Assembly: GCF_007786455.1 (NCBI RefSeq)
Contig: NZ_VNJK01000007.1
Coordinates: forward strand, 47,183 to 111,182
Source: Paenibacillus agilis
GTDB lineage: Bacteria; Bacillota; Bacilli; Paenibacillales; Paenibacillaceae
Direction of reading: 5' to 3'
Length of the DNA stretch: 64,000 bases
The translations under genes were made by a program, and so were the position numbers. Below the pieces are notes generated by a model. That model worked only from the letters and a program-made list of their open reading frames with translations, searched no databases and had not been told where the DNA came from. Below, piece after piece: positions 1-8,043 of this stretch (the stretch's first letter is position 1; every line of letters begins with the position of its first letter).

Positions 1-83
1 TCCCATATGTTAGCGAACGCAAATATCAATAATGTGATACTAAATCCTGTTGTATACGCAGTCTTGGTTCCTTTAAATTGCAT
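1..83 (-). CDS. Partial gene, N-terminal membrane segment, cut by left edge
   Basis: Only the first 27 codons lie in the window; the gene runs off the left end. An AGGGGAG ribosome binding site sits five bases before the ATG at 83-81. The peptide opens MQFKGTKTAY and then becomes hydrophobic (FSITLLIFAFANIW), so it starts with a signal anchor or signal peptide. The function cannot be judged. Confidence 0.6.
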   Translation of the reverse strand, partial: MQFKGTKTAYTTGFSITLLIFAFANIW

Positions 84-334
84 TTTCACTCCCCTTTTCA
101 CACTCGCGAAATAGAGTAATTTCCTGTTAATTTCGCTATCATCATACCACAATAGTCCTACACCCTCAATCTTTTTAGAGATATTTATATGCCTATTTTA
201 CTATTATTTTATCAAAAAAATATCAATTATATCTTTATACAGTTTTTAAATCCCTCTTTACACCCTATTTCTTGCTTCTTATGATCTAAATAGACCATAT
301 CTATTCTTATGACGAACCTGTTGCATGAACCAAT
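84..334. other. AT-rich intergenic region, no gene seen
   Basis: About 250 bases of AT-rich sequence lie between the left partial gene and the terminator of the next gene. It should hold the promoter of the leftmost gene. I see no convincing open frame or RNA fold. Confidence 0.4.
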
Positions 335-361
335 AAAAAAATCCGCCTAGATAAGGCGGAT
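335..361 (-). terminator. Rho-independent terminator of the fic operon
   Basis: ATCCGCCT and AGGCGGAT form a perfect 8-bp stem. On the minus strand it is followed by a run of T (A run at 335-340 on plus). It lies directly after the stop codon of the 49-residue ORF. Confidence 0.85.
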
Positions 362-363
362 CT

Positions 364-513
364 TTAGGTTTCGGAATTATGTTGTTGTTTAGGTTTTCCC
401 CATACTGTACGAAATGATTTATATTTACGGATGGCACTTTTTATTAAGTCGTAACCGATAAAAATGAGCAGAGCAGAACATAGAATACTTGCCAGTACAT
501 TTAGAAAGTTCAT
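364..513 (-). CDS. Small single-pass membrane protein, 49 aa
   Basis: The start is the ATG at 513, eight or nine bases after GGAGAG. A longer reading to 591 would overlap the fic gene and has no binding site. Residues 2-22 (NFLNVLASILCSALLIFIGY) are one hydrophobic helix, followed by a basic tail rich in K and R. It lies directly downstream of fic in the same direction and shares its terminator, so it is probably co-transcribed. No family was recognised. Confidence 0.6.
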   Translation of the reverse strand: MNFLNVLASILCSALLIFIGYDLIKSAIRKYKSFRTVWGKPKQQHNSET

Positions 514-532
514 AGCATTAATCTCTCCTTCA

Positions 533-1432
533 TCATTGCCCCATCTCAAACTGATTTTGGATCGTATGTTGAGTATGTTTTGCAATATCATCCAATAGGC
601 TATTTTTCAGCTCTTTGTTTAAGTATTGGTGATTCTCGAGTGGAATTGTATGTATCGTATCATCATCTTTGAATTTAACTTTTACGCGCTCATTATGTCC
701 GATTTGATCGATACTGTATCGCTCAACAAGTTTGGCGAGCTCGGCAGCATCAATTTTAGCCGTTTGATCTGGTACCCCGTTAGGTATCTTCAAGACATCA
801 ATAAGCTTCATAGGCTGCTCTGGTTGTATCCATTTATCCATTTGAAAATCATCCTTTACCGGGCTTAAGCATTTTTCGAATACTTTAACGAGTGCTTCTC
901 TGTTTGTAGGGTTATCTGTTTGTTTTACAGCCTGAAAATATTCTTCTTTCGGTACCTCTTGCCAGTTCAACTCGTAGCCGGCTTCTTTAGCAAGTTGCCC
1001 AAAAAACTCTCGGGTAGTTCGTCCATTACCTTCCCTAAACGGATGCATATAATTGATTTCCGTATAGTAGTAAGCACTCCTGGATGCAAACTCCTCTTTA
1101 GAAAGACCTTTGAGATGATTTTCTGCTTTTAATTGGGGAAAGGTTTGGTCAGCTAATCGATTAATCATATCTTTCTCACAAAACCAAAAGCCACTTTTAC
1201 CAATATTAACGTTACGTAACTGTCCTGAAAAAGGATAGACATCCTGGAACAGCTGTTGATGCATAGCTTTAAGATGGTCTAAGTCGAAATCTCCTTTTAT
1301 CGGGTTGAACCTCATCTCCATCGCACGTCTTGCCGTATGGAAGCGTTCGAAGTGATGCAGCTCTTCTTGATTCCTAATATTTAGATGATTAATCAATACT
1401 TTTGAATCTGGATAGCAATAAGGACTACTCAT
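533..1432 (-). CDS. fic: Fic-domain protein (probable AMP-transferase toxin)
   Basis: This 299-residue protein carries the Fic signature HPFREGNGR at residues 130-138, with the catalytic His and the Asn-Gly-Arg anion-binding residues. Fic enzymes usually transfer AMP from ATP to a Ser, Thr or Tyr of a target protein. The N-terminal helical segment lacks an obvious inhibitory (S/T)xxxE(G/N) motif, which fits a class I Fic whose inhibitor is a separate small protein; that protein lies just upstream (1459-1629). The C-terminal 100 residues resemble the small extension domains of plasmid Fic toxins. The two genes form a toxin-antitoxin pair likely to stabilise the element. The target is unknown. 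Confidence 0.88.
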   Translation of the reverse strand: MSSPYCYPDSKVLINHLNIRNQEELHHFERFHTARRAMEMRFNPIKGDFDLDHLKAMHQQLFQDVYPFSGQLRNVNIGKSGFWFCEKDMINRLADQTFPQLKAENHLKGLSKEEFASRSAYYYTEINYMHPFREGNGRTTREFFGQLAKEAGYELNWQEVPKEEYFQAVKQTDNPTNREALVKVFEKCLSPVKDDFQMDKWIQPEQPMKLIDVLKIPNGVPDQTAKIDAAELAKLVERYSIDQIGHNERVKVKFKDDDTIHTIPLENHQYLNKELKNSLLDDIAKHTQHTIQNQFEMGQ

Positions 1433-1458
1433 CTCGTCTCCCCCATTGATATGATGAA

Positions 1459-1629
1459 TTATTTCATTTTTCGAACAGCTTCATTGAACTCGTCCTCAGT
1501 TAATTGGCCGTTTATCATTTTATAAATGAGCTCTTTCCCTTCATCACTGATATCTGCATTTTCATATCCCCAAGAAGCATTCATGCTATCAAATTCCTTA
1601 TCAAATTGATCTCGAGACGCATTTTTCAT
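1459..1629 (-). CDS. VbhA-like antitoxin of the Fic toxin, 56 aa
   Basis: The frame is short (56 codons) but has a good GAGGTG site seven bases before its ATG at 1629 and ends 26 bases before fic. Residues 19-24 read SWGYEN, an exact match to the (S/T)xxxE(G/N) inhibitory helix motif of class I Fic antitoxins. The C-terminal half (ISDEGKELIYKMINGQLT, then EDEF) resembles the VbhA family helix that packs on the Fic core. The inferred role is to block ATP binding in the Fic active site. Order antitoxin then toxin is the usual one. Confidence 0.85.
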   Translation of the reverse strand: MKNASRDQFDKEFDSMNASWGYENADISDEGKELIYKMINGQLTEDEFNEAVRKMK

Positions 1630-1687
1630 TGTAATTCACCTCATAAAATATTATAGAGTGAGACTGCCTATACCTTGAATCTATTTG

Positions 1688-1924
1688 TTATTCTATAACT
1701 ATATAATTAAGGCCATGTCTGCCTGCAAATAAATTGATCTCTTCGATTGACATATTGTCTAGTGCATCTATGACATCCTGACCAATATCAACGTGCTCTA
1801 ATAATAAGAACGTTGGTCGCCAATTGTATTTAAGCAGTTCTTCTAACATTCCGTTAGTTGAGGTATCATATACCAATCGGGTAAAATCACCGCGATTAAT
1901 AAACGCTTGAGCCTTGCCCCACAT
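1688..1924 (-). CDS. Hypothetical protein, 78 aa
   Basis: A strong AGGAGG site precedes the ATG at 1924. The protein is soluble and acidic, with no motif I recognise (MWGKAQAFINRGDF at the start, GRHGLNYIVIE at the end). It precedes the Fic antitoxin by 58 bases in the same direction, so it may share a transcript with the toxin-antitoxin pair. Confidence 0.7.
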   Translation of the reverse strand: MWGKAQAFINRGDFTRLVYDTSTNGMLEELLKYNWRPTFLLLEHVDIGQDVIDALDNMSIEEINLFAGRHGLNYIVIE

Positions 1925-2023
1925 ATTAATCCTCCTTGATTCATTGCTATATAAAGCCGCAGAAGGCTTAAAAACGACATTTCATTTCCTTTTGAAGAAT
2001 GTCTAGTTTTTACTAGTTATTTA

Positions 2024-2281
2024 TTATTGATTGGAATTTTTCTTTTTATCTTTGTTATAACTTCTTACGGAAGTATGTTCTAGAATCACCGTTATAATGG
2101 TTCGATTGTATCCAGTGTCTTGATAACTTATTTGTAAAGGTGTATTTGGTACAACCCAATCATGAGAACCTTCTGCATATGGTTTAGATAATAGTTGCCT
2201 TTTTATGCGTTGCATATCTATTCCTCTTTGTTTACAGCGCAACTTTGCATGATGAGAAAAAACTGTTTTTTCAGGAAACAC
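2024..2281 (-). CDS. DUF4258-like small protein
   Basis: The 85-residue product opens with HHAKLRCKQRGI and continues with an N-terminal helix and beta strands, the pattern of DUF4258 proteins (a His followed by an R-x-x-x-RGI helix). Such proteins are small, frequent on mobile elements and sometimes paired like toxins; the role is not established. The tail is very basic (KDKKKNSNQ). The assignment rests on the N-terminal motif only. Confidence 0.6.
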   Translation of the reverse strand: MFPEKTVFSHHAKLRCKQRGIDMQRIKRQLLSKPYAEGSHDWVVPNTPLQISYQDTGYNRTIITVILEHTSVRSYNKDKKKNSNQ

Positions 2282-2296
2282 TATTAAACCACCCCT

Positions 2297-2914
2297 TTAT
2301 CTAATAACAGAGACAATTCCTAAAATAAAAATATCTTCAAAGATAATAGCTACCCATAGATACTTCACGTGATTATTGTACACCCACACTATAAATATTC
2401 TACAGTAAAATATAGTTTGTAGAATTGCATAAATAATTGGAATGGCAAGCAAGGCAGACAACACAAAAGCCAATGAAATTTCAACTACACCAAATTTACT
2501 TATATTTTTCTGAAACTCGATGAGCTGCACGTCTACTGGCTGACTTGTAGGGACATTTAGCTGATTCGTTACAATTATAAAGGTAACGTACAATAACACT
2601 CCAAAAATAATTAAAACATGGTGTAGAGGGCCTTTAACTCTTACTTTAGTTAACATCGTTCTCATCGGACTTGGATCAACAAATTTTTTGTAAATCCATA
2701 GCATAATCAGAACTTGAGGTATTCGTATAGACATTCGAATCAAATAGTTTTCTGAATGCATTATAGTTAAGTTCATTACTGCTAACACACAGGTAAACAA
2801 ATAAAATGCAACTTTCCTTTTGTTTGAGAAAAAATCTAAGAATGAACTTTTAATTTGATGAACTAAGTTCAAATTAATGCTCCCCTTTAAGTCAATATGG
2901 GCTGTTTTCATCAT
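2297..2914 (-). CDS. Multi-pass membrane protein, 205 aa
   Basis: Five or so hydrophobic stretches are visible (near residues 32-50, 62-78, 97-115, 143-170 and 185-205). There is no catalytic motif and no recognised family. The start overlaps the end of the upstream 129-aa gene by 23 bases and has no clear binding site, so translation is probably coupled to that gene. Confidence 0.6.
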   Translation of the reverse strand: MMKTAHIDLKGSINLNLVHQIKSSFLDFFSNKRKVAFYLFTCVLAVMNLTIMHSENYLIRMSIRIPQVLIMLWIYKKFVDPSPMRTMLTKVRVKGPLHHVLIIFGVLLYVTFIIVTNQLNVPTSQPVDVQLIEFQKNISKFGVVEISLAFVLSALLAIPIIYAILQTIFYCRIFIVWVYNNHVKYLWVAIIFEDIFILGIVSVIR

Positions 2915-3281
2915 CTAAATCATGGTATGACCTAAGCTTTAATATGTTTCCCTGTGATGATTTAACAACCTTCGATTTCAGGCCGTCAATATTCATTGAT
3001 ATCTCTACAAAATGAATAAAGTTTTCATATAGATAATTGGTATACTTTAATCTTATTTCATCATACATATCCGACGTTTCTCTCCCTTCACTTGATCCAT
3101 CACAATTAATGAAGAAAGAGAAAGCATTTTGAGCAATACTAGGGAGTATTTCAGATACAAGGTTTGTCTTAAGTGGAAATTGATCTACATTGAATAGCTG
3201 GATAGCTAAGTTGCGTACTTCGTTAATTTCTTCAAGCTTATCATGAGTAACAATAATGAAATTATGACTAATCCAACCCAT
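2892..3281 (-). CDS. Hypothetical protein, 129 aa
   Basis: The ATG at 3281 lies 11 bases after AAGGA; a GTG nine bases further upstream would overlap that site, so the ATG is preferred. The sequence is mixed polar with no membrane segment and no recognised domain. It overlaps the next membrane-protein gene and probably works with it. Confidence 0.6.
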   Translation of the reverse strand: MGWISHNFIIVTHDKLEEINEVRNLAIQLFNVDQFPLKTNLVSEILPSIAQNAFSFFINCDGSSEGRETSDMYDEIRLKYTNYLYENFIHFVEISMNIDGLKSKVVKSSQGNILKLRSYHDLDDENSPY

Positions 3282-3312
3282 TAATATCACATTCCTTACG
3301 AAGAGTTATCTT

Positions 3313-3606
3313 TCAATTAGATTTTCTCTTTAATAATCGAAACCCCATAAAAATTAAATAGAACACAACAAGCCACATACTTAGTCTGATCCATAAACCA
3401 ATGTTTGAGTATAAAAAAGCTCTGTCAGGAAAACTTTGTTCAGTTACTGGAATGTCTAGAAAATAGAAATATGATACAACCCGAGAGATAGGAAGCTCTG
3501 TCAAACTTAATCCTCCTAACATGGCCCATACAATTGTCGGAATGAGAAAAACAATCCAGAACCATATTGGACTTGCTATTGAAATTATTCCAATTAGTTT
3601 TTTCAT
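3313..3606 (-). CDS. Small two-pass membrane protein, 97 aa
   Basis: A GGAGGGG site lies before the ATG at 3606; an in-frame TTG at 3618 overlaps that site and is unlikely. Two hydrophobic spans are visible (about 7-30 and 68-90), ending in a basic tail RLLKRKSN. No family was recognised. Confidence 0.6.
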   Translation of the reverse strand: MKKLIGIISIASPIWFWIVFLIPTIVWAMLGGLSLTELPISRVVSYFYFLDIPVTEQSFPDRAFLYSNIGLWIRLSMWLVVFYLIFMGFRLLKRKSN

Positions 3607-3630
3607 AAGCCCCTCCAAAACATGACTGAT

Positions 3631-3915
3631 CTATGGATAAAATCTATAATATAGTCTGTCAAACTGTTCAAGAGCTAACCAATTTACTTTCTTCTCATCC
3701 CATTCGTCTCTTGCTAGAGCTGAAAACATTCCTAGCTCAATATCGTTAAACTTATAATTTATTTTTTCAGCCTTCTTAATTACTCGTTCCACTCTTAAAT
3801 GAAGTTTTGACTTTTTAGGCTGTTTAGGAACATCGCACCAAACCGACCCCTTATACTTCACCGGTAACACTTCCTTTATAAATTTGGATAGAATTAAAAC
3901 CTTCTCTATAATCAA
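3631..3915 (-). CDS. Hypothetical protein, 94 aa
   Basis: This appears to start at a TTG (3915) that overlaps the TGA stop of the upstream regulator gene (TTGA), so it is translationally coupled to it. The product is basic in the middle and has no recognised domain. Confidence 0.5.
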   Translation of the reverse strand: MIIEKVLILSKFIKEVLPVKYKGSVWCDVPKQPKKSKLHLRVERVIKKAEKINYKFNDIELGMFSALARDEWDEKKVNWLALEQFDRLYYRFYP

Positions 3916-4391
3916 ACGTATCTCGAAAAGACCTCTTCGATTGTCTTTCCAAAGAACTCTGCTACTTTTAAAGCATTTTCCTTTTTCGGACTCGCACCTT
4001 CAAAAAGCCATCGATCAACATTACGCGCACTAACTCCTACAATCTGTGAAAGTTCTTTAGTTGTACATGGTTTCTTCATCATCAATTCATAAAGATTATC
4101 ATTTTCTATAGACCAGGTTCTTAATTTCCGAATAGGAAGATTCGGATATATAGAAGAGCACGTTTTACAAGTACTCTTATCATTACCCTTCATAATTTTG
4201 TTTTTTCCACAAGAGATGCAGAGTTTGCGCTGCAGGCGATCCTTAGTACGTTTTTCTTTAGCTGCGTCCCTTCTTCCTTTACATCCCTTGCACAAGTAAG
4301 GGATTGAGTCAGACCCGCATTCAGCACATTTTCTCTCTTTCCTTCTTGTAAATCGTAATTCTTTCATGGATGAAGCTTCATTTGAAATCAT
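3912..4391 (-). CDS. Zinc-ribbon and helix-turn-helix regulator
   Basis: The N-terminal half has three Cys pairs (CAECGS near 18, CKGCKG near 33, then CISCGK and CKTCSS near 58-78), which suggests treble zinc ribbons. The C-terminal half has a helix-turn-helix of XRE or sigma-like type (TTKELSQIVGVSARNVDRWL). A DNA- or RNA-binding regulator is likely. Its start overlaps the stop of the upstream gene (ATGA), so the two are coupled. Targets are unknown. Confidence 0.65.
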   Translation of the reverse strand: MISNEASSMKELRFTRRKERKCAECGSDSIPYLCKGCKGRRDAAKEKRTKDRLQRKLCISCGKNKIMKGNDKSTCKTCSSIYPNLPIRKLRTWSIENDNLYELMMKKPCTTKELSQIVGVSARNVDRWLFEGASPKKENALKVAEFFGKTIEEVFSRYV

Positions 4392-4765
4392 ACTTTCAGG
4401 TCTTCAACGCTGGGGCCACACCCAAGTGATTTATATCCAATAATCTCACCTTTTAGATTTTTAATAGGTTCGTATACCGAAACGACATCGGACCTATTTA
4501 TTCGCAGAGTAACCATGGCATGAACAATGTAGATTGTATTTTCAACTGGATCTGGAATACCTTCAATCTCCATGTATGGTTTAAGCACAGGGATTTGTGT
4601 TCCATCGACCTCTATCATATTGATAACTTTCCTTTTTGACTTTGCTTCTTGATATGTTGTTGAGCTTCTTGCAACTTGTCCAGAGGGAGGTATTGTAATA
4701 ATAGGTCCATTTAGTCCTTCTGGTATTAGATTTATTGTTTCACTTGTTAAATTAACTAGATTCAT
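4388..4765 (-). CDS. Conserved plasmid/phage-type protein (NLT...IPPSG family)
   Basis: The 125-residue product has the pattern of a small beta-rich family common on Gram-positive plasmids and phages: an N-terminal VNLTSETINLI, then IPPSGQVARSS, then a central YIVHAMVTL and a C-terminal GYKSLGCGPS. The function of that family is not known to me. It is first of a coupled run (4388, 3912, 3631). Confidence 0.55.
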   Translation of the reverse strand: MNLVNLTSETINLIPEGLNGPIITIPPSGQVARSSTTYQEAKSKRKVINMIEVDGTQIPVLKPYMEIEGIPDPVENTIYIVHAMVTLRINRSDVVSVYEPIKNLKGEIIGYKSLGCGPSVEDLKV

Positions 4766-4810
4766 TTTTAGAACATCTCCTTATGTATTCAGGTTAGAAA
4801 TCATATTCAT

Positions 4811-5317
4811 TTAGAATTCAAGATAAAAAAGCCTCATATTCTCGGGATAAGGACCTTTTGAAATCATTTTGTCTAAAAAGCGTTGAATTGCCTTTTCTAT
4901 TAAGGGTTTCGCGATATTAAGTTCACTTTCTGTAAAGAACATCAATTCTGCAGGATTGAGTCCATTAAGCTGGCTAATATTAAACTTCGCATTTGCAGAT
5001 TCTACGACAGCCATCGCCCTCGAACTTGTGGTTGAGAAAATCAACGTTTTTAAGTCAACCTTATCCATCACACTTACATAAGGTCTTTTCCAAAATGGGA
5101 ACCATGAATAATGAGCACGACGATATAGATGTAAACCATAGGTCTGACGAGAAAACAGTGTATCTAAATCCGCCTGCAGATCGTCATCTTTAAAAACTAC
5201 TCTCACAATTAATGAATGCAGTTTGAATGCTTTGGCTTCTTCATGGTTAGGATGAATATATTTCTCAATGATAATTTGATAAGGTGGCATAACTAATGTT
5301 TGTTCTCTTTTCCCCAT
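4811..5317 (-). CDS. Hypothetical protein, 168 aa
   Basis: The ATG at 5317 has AAAGG nine bases upstream; a GTG at 5326 overlaps the site and is not favoured. The product is soluble and mixed alpha/beta in appearance. No domain was recognised. It lies between the recombinase gene and the small regulator operon. Confidence 0.55.
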   Translation of the reverse strand: MGKREQTLVMPPYQIIIEKYIHPNHEEAKAFKLHSLIVRVVFKDDDLQADLDTLFSRQTYGLHLYRRAHYSWFPFWKRPYVSVMDKVDLKTLIFSTTSSRAMAVVESANAKFNISQLNGLNPAELMFFTESELNIAKPLIEKAIQRFLDKMISKGPYPENMRLFYLEF

Positions 5318-5410
5318 ATCTATCACCCTTTCAGTTTCTGCAGGTTGATAAGTAACCTTATTACTGCTTATTGCTATTGAAATAGTTCTCAGAAACGAAT
5401 TCTCTAATTA

Positions 5411-6355
5411 CTATCCTTTAATATCAAGTAATCTTCGCTTTAATTGCTCCCGGGTAGGCTGCGTGTATCTGACTGTAGATTGAATGGCTGCCGTCCCTTG
5501 ATTATTGATGTGTCCAAGATATAATGCTATCTCTTCAAGTTTCCATCCAGCCTTTCTTGCACGATGAGCAAAGTCGTGACGAAGATCGTGGAAAGTAATA
5601 TCCTCTATGAGTATCCATTCGTCCTTTCGAGAATCTGTTTTGATTTTATTAAACCATCTGTGAAGACCGTTTTCAGTCAAACGTTCGGAGCGTTTGGAAG
5701 TGAATACAAATGGGCTATCGGGAAATTTTCTAGTCTCACTCTTTAGATAGTTGTACAATGGCCCTCTAACTTCATTTAATATATCTAGCTTCCTCATCTT
5801 TCCGGCTTTGTGACCAACCGTAATCACACCTATTTTAGGTCCGATATCGGCATTTCTTACAAGAAAGTTTGTAACATCAGATGAACGACAGGCCGCCCAA
5901 TACCCTAAAGCAAACATCGCTGCACTTCGCTCGTCACCTGCACGCTCGATCAAATTTTTTAATATATAGCGCTGGTCCAGAGAAAGTTCTCTAGGTGCAA
6001 GCTGCTCCTGTGGAGGAATTACAATATTTTTTGAAGGGTTCTTAACATGAATACCCTTTTCCTCCAACATCCAGTTTGCAAATTGTCCAACAACTGTCTT
6101 TACACGATTACGATGGCTCACGGAGTAACCTTGATCTTCTAATTCATTTATAAAAGTTTGTAAAGCATTCTTCGTCAGTAAATCCGTCTGAAACCTACCG
6201 CCACTACCTGGGCGTTGAAGAAGCCATTCCATAAATTGACGCATCACTCGTATGTAAGCATCGATCGTAGACGGATCTTTGGAATTCATATCCAAATGAT
6301 TTTTGAAGTCATCCATTAAAGGAATATGATCTGAAAATGCTAGTACGTTACTCAT
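5411..6355 (-). CDS. Tyrosine recombinase / integrase
   Basis: The 314-residue protein has an N-terminal SAM-like core-binding domain (about 10-110) and a C-terminal catalytic domain. Visible catalytic residues are R157 (ACRSSD), a basic K183/K186 beta-hairpin, H256-x-x-R259 (HDLRH), H282 (LGH) and the nucleophile Y297. This is the full phage-integrase/Xer set. It should cut and rejoin DNA at a specific site, for integration or for dimer resolution. GAGGGG lies five bases before the ATG. A cluster of inverted and direct repeats lies directly upstream and could be its own site. Confidence 0.9.
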   Translation of the reverse strand: MSNVLAFSDHIPLMDDFKNHLDMNSKDPSTIDAYIRVMRQFMEWLLQRPGSGGRFQTDLLTKNALQTFINELEDQGYSVSHRNRVKTVVGQFANWMLEEKGIHVKNPSKNIVIPPQEQLAPRELSLDQRYILKNLIERAGDERSAAMFALGYWAACRSSDVTNFLVRNADIGPKIGVITVGHKAGKMRKLDILNEVRGPLYNYLKSETRKFPDSPFVFTSKRSERLTENGLHRWFNKIKTDSRKDEWILIEDITFHDLRHDFAHRARKAGWKLEEIALYLGHINNQGTAAIQSTVRYTQPTREQLKRRLLDIKG

Positions 6356-6373
6356 GTTAACCCCTCATTTTTT

Positions 6374-6467
6374 CTGTTGCGAATATTCTCTCCTCATTAT
6401 ATCACTTTCGAAGGGTTAATAGAGGGTTTTTTATCGTTTTACGCAACAGATCATACATTCTGTTGCG
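6374..6467. repeat. CTGTTGCG half-sites with 26-bp inverted repeat (candidate core site)
   Basis: CGCAACAGA (6442-6450) and TCTGTTGCG (6459-6467) are perfect 9-bp inverted arms around an 8-bp spacer. A third CTGTTGCG is at 6374-6381. Paired 9-11 bp arms with a 6-8 bp spacer is the layout of tyrosine-recombinase core sites, and it lies about 90 bases upstream of the recombinase start. It could instead be an operator for that gene. Confidence 0.5.
6396..6404 (-). promoter_or_regulatory. Extended -10 promoter of the recombinase
   Basis: On the minus strand the sequence reads TGATATAAT, an extended -10 element, 40 bases before the recombinase ATG. No good -35 box is seen. The element lies between two of the CTGTTGCG half-sites, so binding there could control it. 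Confidence 0.4.
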
Positions 6468-6543
6468 AATATGATCAGACGAGTTTCTTCCTTTTATAAT
6501 GTAGTTCTCTTCTCTGTATTTTTTTGTTGTTGCGTAGAGAGCC

Positions 6544-6617
6544 GTGCCGACATAATCATTGTTCCATTCGCGACACAAAAGTTGTTCCATAGAAAATTTG
6601 CGACACAATCATTGTTC
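6544..6617. repeat. Three 21-bp direct repeats (candidate arm sites)
   Basis: Three copies of a 21-bp unit lie at 6544-6564, 6567-6587 and 6597-6617, sharing the pattern GCGACA-AA then a TTGTTC end. They lie beyond the inverted-repeat core, as integrase arm-type sites often do. Confidence 0.5.
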
Positions 6618-6642
6618 TGTTATCTAAAGTATTACCAACAAC

Positions 6643-6939
6643 TTAAAAGAGACTGAGATCGGAAACAATATCTCCAATACTAACTATCCCCATAAACATA
6701 CCCAGCAAAACTGGAATTACGGGTATTCCAATAATTAATATTAAAAAGAGGGAGCCTTCCGGAGTGTTAAGTTCTTTATCATCCATGCCGAACTTCCGTG
6801 CATAATTATCGATAAGTGATTCGACCTTTTTGCTTTTCAATAACTTAGATCCAATTTTTACAGCGACTCCTATGAGTAAAAAAATTACCCAGATACCTAG
6901 CATATCATTCATCAACTGCGCTGCCACTTTATCATACAT
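6643..6939 (-). CDS. Small two-pass membrane protein, 98 aa
   Basis: AGGTGG precedes the ATG at 6939. Two hydrophobic helices (about 13-32 and 65-95) flank a short polar region with KLLKSKKVES. No family was recognised. Confidence 0.55.
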   Translation of the reverse strand: MYDKVAAQLMNDMLGIWVIFLLIGVAVKIGSKLLKSKKVESLIDNYARKFGMDDKELNTPEGSLFLILIIGIPVIPVLLGMFMGIVSIGDIVSDLSLF

Positions 6940-6978
6940 TTAGTTACCACCTTTCCAAAGTTCTCTTTCTTCCTTTTA

Positions 6979-7251
6979 CTATTTGTCCTTCCCTTTATAG
7001 AGCAATGCAATTAAAACCAATATACTTGCTCCAATTGAACCGAAATTCACTACATATTTAAGCAAAATAACTTGATATATCTGTAGGGTCTGATCCAATG
7101 TAATTGATTCATTTGAACCCAAAAATGCCGCTGTAGCTACAGTACCTGCAATAACTGTAAAAATGGAGATTAGTAGAGCAATATACTTGAACATTTTCGG
7201 TCCGATTTTTTTTATTATTTCTAATGCTCTTGGAAGGGAATTTACTACCAT
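6979..7251 (-). CDS. Small two-pass membrane protein, 90 aa
   Basis: AGGGGTG precedes the ATG at 7251. Hydrophobic helices lie near residues 20-45 and 60-85, and the C terminus is basic (YKGKDK). It lies in a run of four small membrane or anchored proteins (6643-8042). No family was recognised. Confidence 0.55.
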   Translation of the reverse strand: MVVNSLPRALEIIKKIGPKMFKYIALLISIFTVIAGTVATAAFLGSNESITLDQTLQIYQVILLKYVVNFGSIGASILVLIALLYKGKDK

Positions 7252-7300
7252 CCGTTACACCCCTATTTATTTTGATGAGTTTCTTCCTATTATAATGTAG

Positions 7301-7708
7301 TTACTTTTCATATGTTACATCGTAGTCAACAATTTGATTCATTCCATTGTAAACAACCACAATCTCCATATCTTCTTTTACAGATTTCCAATCGTCTTCG
7401 TTCATTGCTAATTCTTCACCTTCAACCGTTATAGTATATATCTTTGCATGAGACTCATGTGAATACGTAATGGGAAGAATACTGTCTACATATACTACAC
7501 TTTCTTGCTTTATGATTTTATTTTTTACGATACCCATTATCTGATAACGTTCTTTTGACTTACTTTCCATTTCTTCCATGATCACAGCATGCTGCTCATC
7601 TGCTTTCTCAAGCGCATCCGACCAAGCCATCTTAACTTGATATATAAAAACAAAACAAGTAAGAACTACTGCAATAACAAATAAGTGCACACTAAAATAC
7701 TTAAACAT
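7301..7708 (-). CDS. Membrane-anchored protein with outside domain, 135 aa
   Basis: One N-terminal hydrophobic helix (residues 5-26) is followed by about 105 polar residues with beta-strand character. The expected topology is a signal anchor with the C terminus outside. It ends two bases before the next gene starts downstream at 7710 in the upstream direction, so the two genes are probably one unit. No family was recognised. Confidence 0.55.
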   Translation of the reverse strand: MFKYFSVHLFVIAVVLTCFVFIYQVKMAWSDALEKADEQHAVIMEEMESKSKERYQIMGIVKNKIIKQESVVYVDSILPITYSHESHAKIYTITVEGEELAMNEDDWKSVKEDMEIVVVYNGMNQIVDYDVTYEK

Positions 7709-7709
7709 C

Positions 7710-8042
7710 CTAATTATCCCTCTGTAAGTTATCGACTGAGATATAGCTTAAAAAACAGAGTACTTGGTCTTCATTGAAACTTTTATTTGTTTCTAAAGCT
7801 GCAATTAATTCCACTAATCTTTCATTATGTCCAAAAATGTTAGAGGCACTTTGTACTGCATCTTTTAAATGCTGTATTTCCTTTAGATTCAAATAACTAT
7901 CAGGTTTATACTTTTCTAAAATCTTTTTCGCCAAAACAATACTCATAGCGTCTATGTGTTCACTTATAAATCTTTTCTTGTACCAAGAAAAGATAACGTA
8001 CACTAAGACTAGCCCCATTGAAATCAAAATTAAGCCGGCCAT
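7710..8042 (-). CDS. Membrane-anchored protein, 110 aa
   Basis: The start is the ATG at 8042, which has AAGGGAC four bases upstream; a longer frame to 8075 would overlap the preceding gene. One N-terminal transmembrane helix (AGLILISMGLVLVYVIF) is followed by a helical soluble part. No family was recognised. Confidence 0.55.
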   Translation of the reverse strand: MAGLILISMGLVLVYVIFSWYKKRFISEHIDAMSIVLAKKILEKYKPDSYLNLKEIQHLKDAVQSASNIFGHNERLVELIAALETNKSFNEDQVLCFLSYISVDNLQRDN

Positions 8043-8043
8043 A

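Noticed and set aside
6402..6608. 68-aa minus-strand ORF
   Set aside because: It runs through the recombination-site repeats and has no binding site; peptide has no domain.
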